Below, one piece after another: positions 6,793-7,194 of a DNA stretch of 7,194 nt (its first letter is position 1; every line of letters begins with the position of its first letter). The stretch is from Butyricicoccus sp. GTDB lineage: Bacteria; Bacillota; Clostridia; Oscillospirales; Butyricicoccaceae. The stretch spans positions 1 to 7,194 of the forward strand of contig JAUMSA010000237.1 in NCBI GenBank assembly GCA_031293105.1. Reading direction: 5' to 3'. A program made the translations under genes and the position numbers. A model generated the notes under the pieces. It saw nothing but the letters and a program-made list of their open reading frames with translations, was not told the DNA's origin and made no database searches.

Positions 6793-7053
6793 TTAGCCCA
6801 GCATCTGGGTGAATATCATCCGTGTGAATTCCTGCATCGTGGTCAGCATCCAGTTTCCGCCGACCAACATGAAAGCGATAATAAGCAGGAGTTTTGGAAC
6901 AAATGTCAAGGTTTGTTCATGGATCTGTGTCGCGGCTTGGAAAATGGCGATCAGAATACCGACAGCCATACTCGCAATCAGCATCGGGCCGCCGAGCTTC
7001 AACGCGACCCAAATGCCTTGCCGCAAAAGATCAATAATTTCATTCTGATCCAA
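6793..7053 (-). CDS. fliQ: Flagellar export gate protein FliQ
   Basis: This 86-residue protein has the usual FliQ length. It has two hydrophobic helices, at about residues 15-38 and 54-74. They flank the diagnostic loop FQAATQIHEQTLTFVPK (residues 38-54), which is the most conserved part of FliQ. FliQ packs around the FliP-FliR core in the inner membrane and helps close the export channel. The start is a TTG codon. It sits 7 nt after a perfect AAGGAGG (7067-7061), and the only nearby ATG is out of frame. The mature start MDQNEII matches the usual FliQ beginning. It lies between fliP and fliR with 21 and 16 nt gaps, which suggests translation at similar levels. The identity is close to certain; the start codon is well supported. 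Confidence 0.96.
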   Translation of the reverse strand: MDQNEIIDLLRQGIWVALKLGGPMLIASMAVGILIAIFQAATQIHEQTLTFVPKLLLIIAFMLVGGNWMLTTMQEFTRMIFTQMLG

Positions 7054-7060
7054 AGCCTAT

Positions 7061-7067
7061 CCTCCTT
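7061..7067 (-). promoter_or_regulatory. Ribosome binding site that fixes the fliQ TTG start
   Basis: The minus strand reads AAGGAGG here, a full anti-16S match, 7 nt before TTG at 7053. This ideal spacing supports initiation at TTG. The ATG a few bases further on is in another frame. Confidence 0.85.
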
Positions 7068-7074
7068 TTCCCCG

Positions 7075-7194
7075 TCAGCGGAAGCCCTGCGCCAGCGTGG
7101 AAAACAAAAGCTGCCAGCCATCCACTGTGATAAACAGCAGTAATTTAAACGGCATGGAGATCATCGATGGCGGCAACATAATCATGCCCATACT
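7075..7194 (-). CDS. fliP: Flagellar export gate protein FliP, C-terminal end (partial)
   Basis: Only the last 39 codons and the TGA stop are in the window; the start lies beyond the right edge. The visible peptide contains SMGMIMLPPSMISMPFKL, then a hydrophobic stretch with VDGWQLL, and ends in LAQGFR. This is the hallmark C terminus of FliP: the MGMMMLPP and PFKLLLF-VDGW block, including part of the last membrane helix. In the family, FliP assembles as a ring with FliQ and FliR to form the pore of the flagellar type III secretion gate. It is followed 21 nt later by fliQ, the normal fliP-fliQ-fliR order. Nothing can be said about the N-terminal signal peptide or the periplasmic part. Confidence 0.95.
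   Translation of the reverse strand, partial: SMGMIMLPPSMISMPFKLLLFITVDGWQLLFSTLAQGFR

Larger units (their letters stand above)
1..7194 (-). other. Flagellar/chemotaxis gene cluster, probable single operon
   Basis: Nine consecutive genes share the minus strand with gaps of only 21, 16, 24, 36, 30, 17, 21 and 15 nt from right to left. No gap is long enough for an obvious promoter plus leader, and I find no hairpin followed by a T-run in any of them. This implies co-transcription from a promoter beyond position 7194. The content is export gate, then sigma-28, rod proteins and CheC, which resembles the fla/che operons of Bacilli and Clostridia. Co-transcription is inferred. The strand and spacing are seen directly. 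Confidence 0.85.

Noticed and set aside
6775..7143. Plus-strand open frame of 122 codons opposite fliQ and the end of fliP
   Set aside because: It runs across the fliP-fliQ junction and opposite two conserved genes, has low-complexity polar content, and shows no domain.

Overview
The window is a 7.2 kb stretch of a flagellar biosynthesis cluster. All nine genes lie on the minus strand, so the order of transcription runs from the right edge to the left. It is almost entirely coding: the largest gap between genes is 36 nt, and every gene but flhA has a clear purine-rich Shine-Dalgarno site in front of it. I see no RNA gene, mobile element, CRISPR array, promoter or terminator, so the window is probably the interior of one long transcript.

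In transcription order, the first block is the flagellar type III export apparatus: fliP (only the last 39 codons, 7194-7075), fliQ, fliR, flhB and flhA. FliP, FliQ, FliR and FlhB form the export gate in the inner membrane, and FlhA forms the cytoplasmic docking platform. The second block is the flagellar sigma-28 gene fliA (sigD/whiG type). The third block is two paralogous rod proteins of the FlgF/FlgG family. These are exported substrates resembling Bacillus FlhO and FlhP. The cluster ends at the left edge with a chemotaxis gene, cheC. It starts at a GTG codon at 453 and its 3' end lies outside the window. The region therefore joins export machinery, the late-class sigma factor, exported rod parts and a CheY-P phosphatase.

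The gene order (fliPQR-flhBA, then sigma-28, two flgF/flgG-like genes and a CheC-family gene), the strong AGGAGG-type ribosome sites, and the frequent TTG and GTG starts point to a flagellated Gram-positive member of the Firmicutes. The likely class is Clostridia, with moderate G+C content. This is inferred from gene order and protein style, not from a database match.

I do not see a new biological system here. The points worth a second look are these: flhF and flhG are absent between flhA and fliA; the first active-site half of CheC has Ser where Asn is expected; three of the eight visible starts are not ATG; and flhA has an unusually poor ribosome site. The long open frames on the plus strand are shadows of the real genes.
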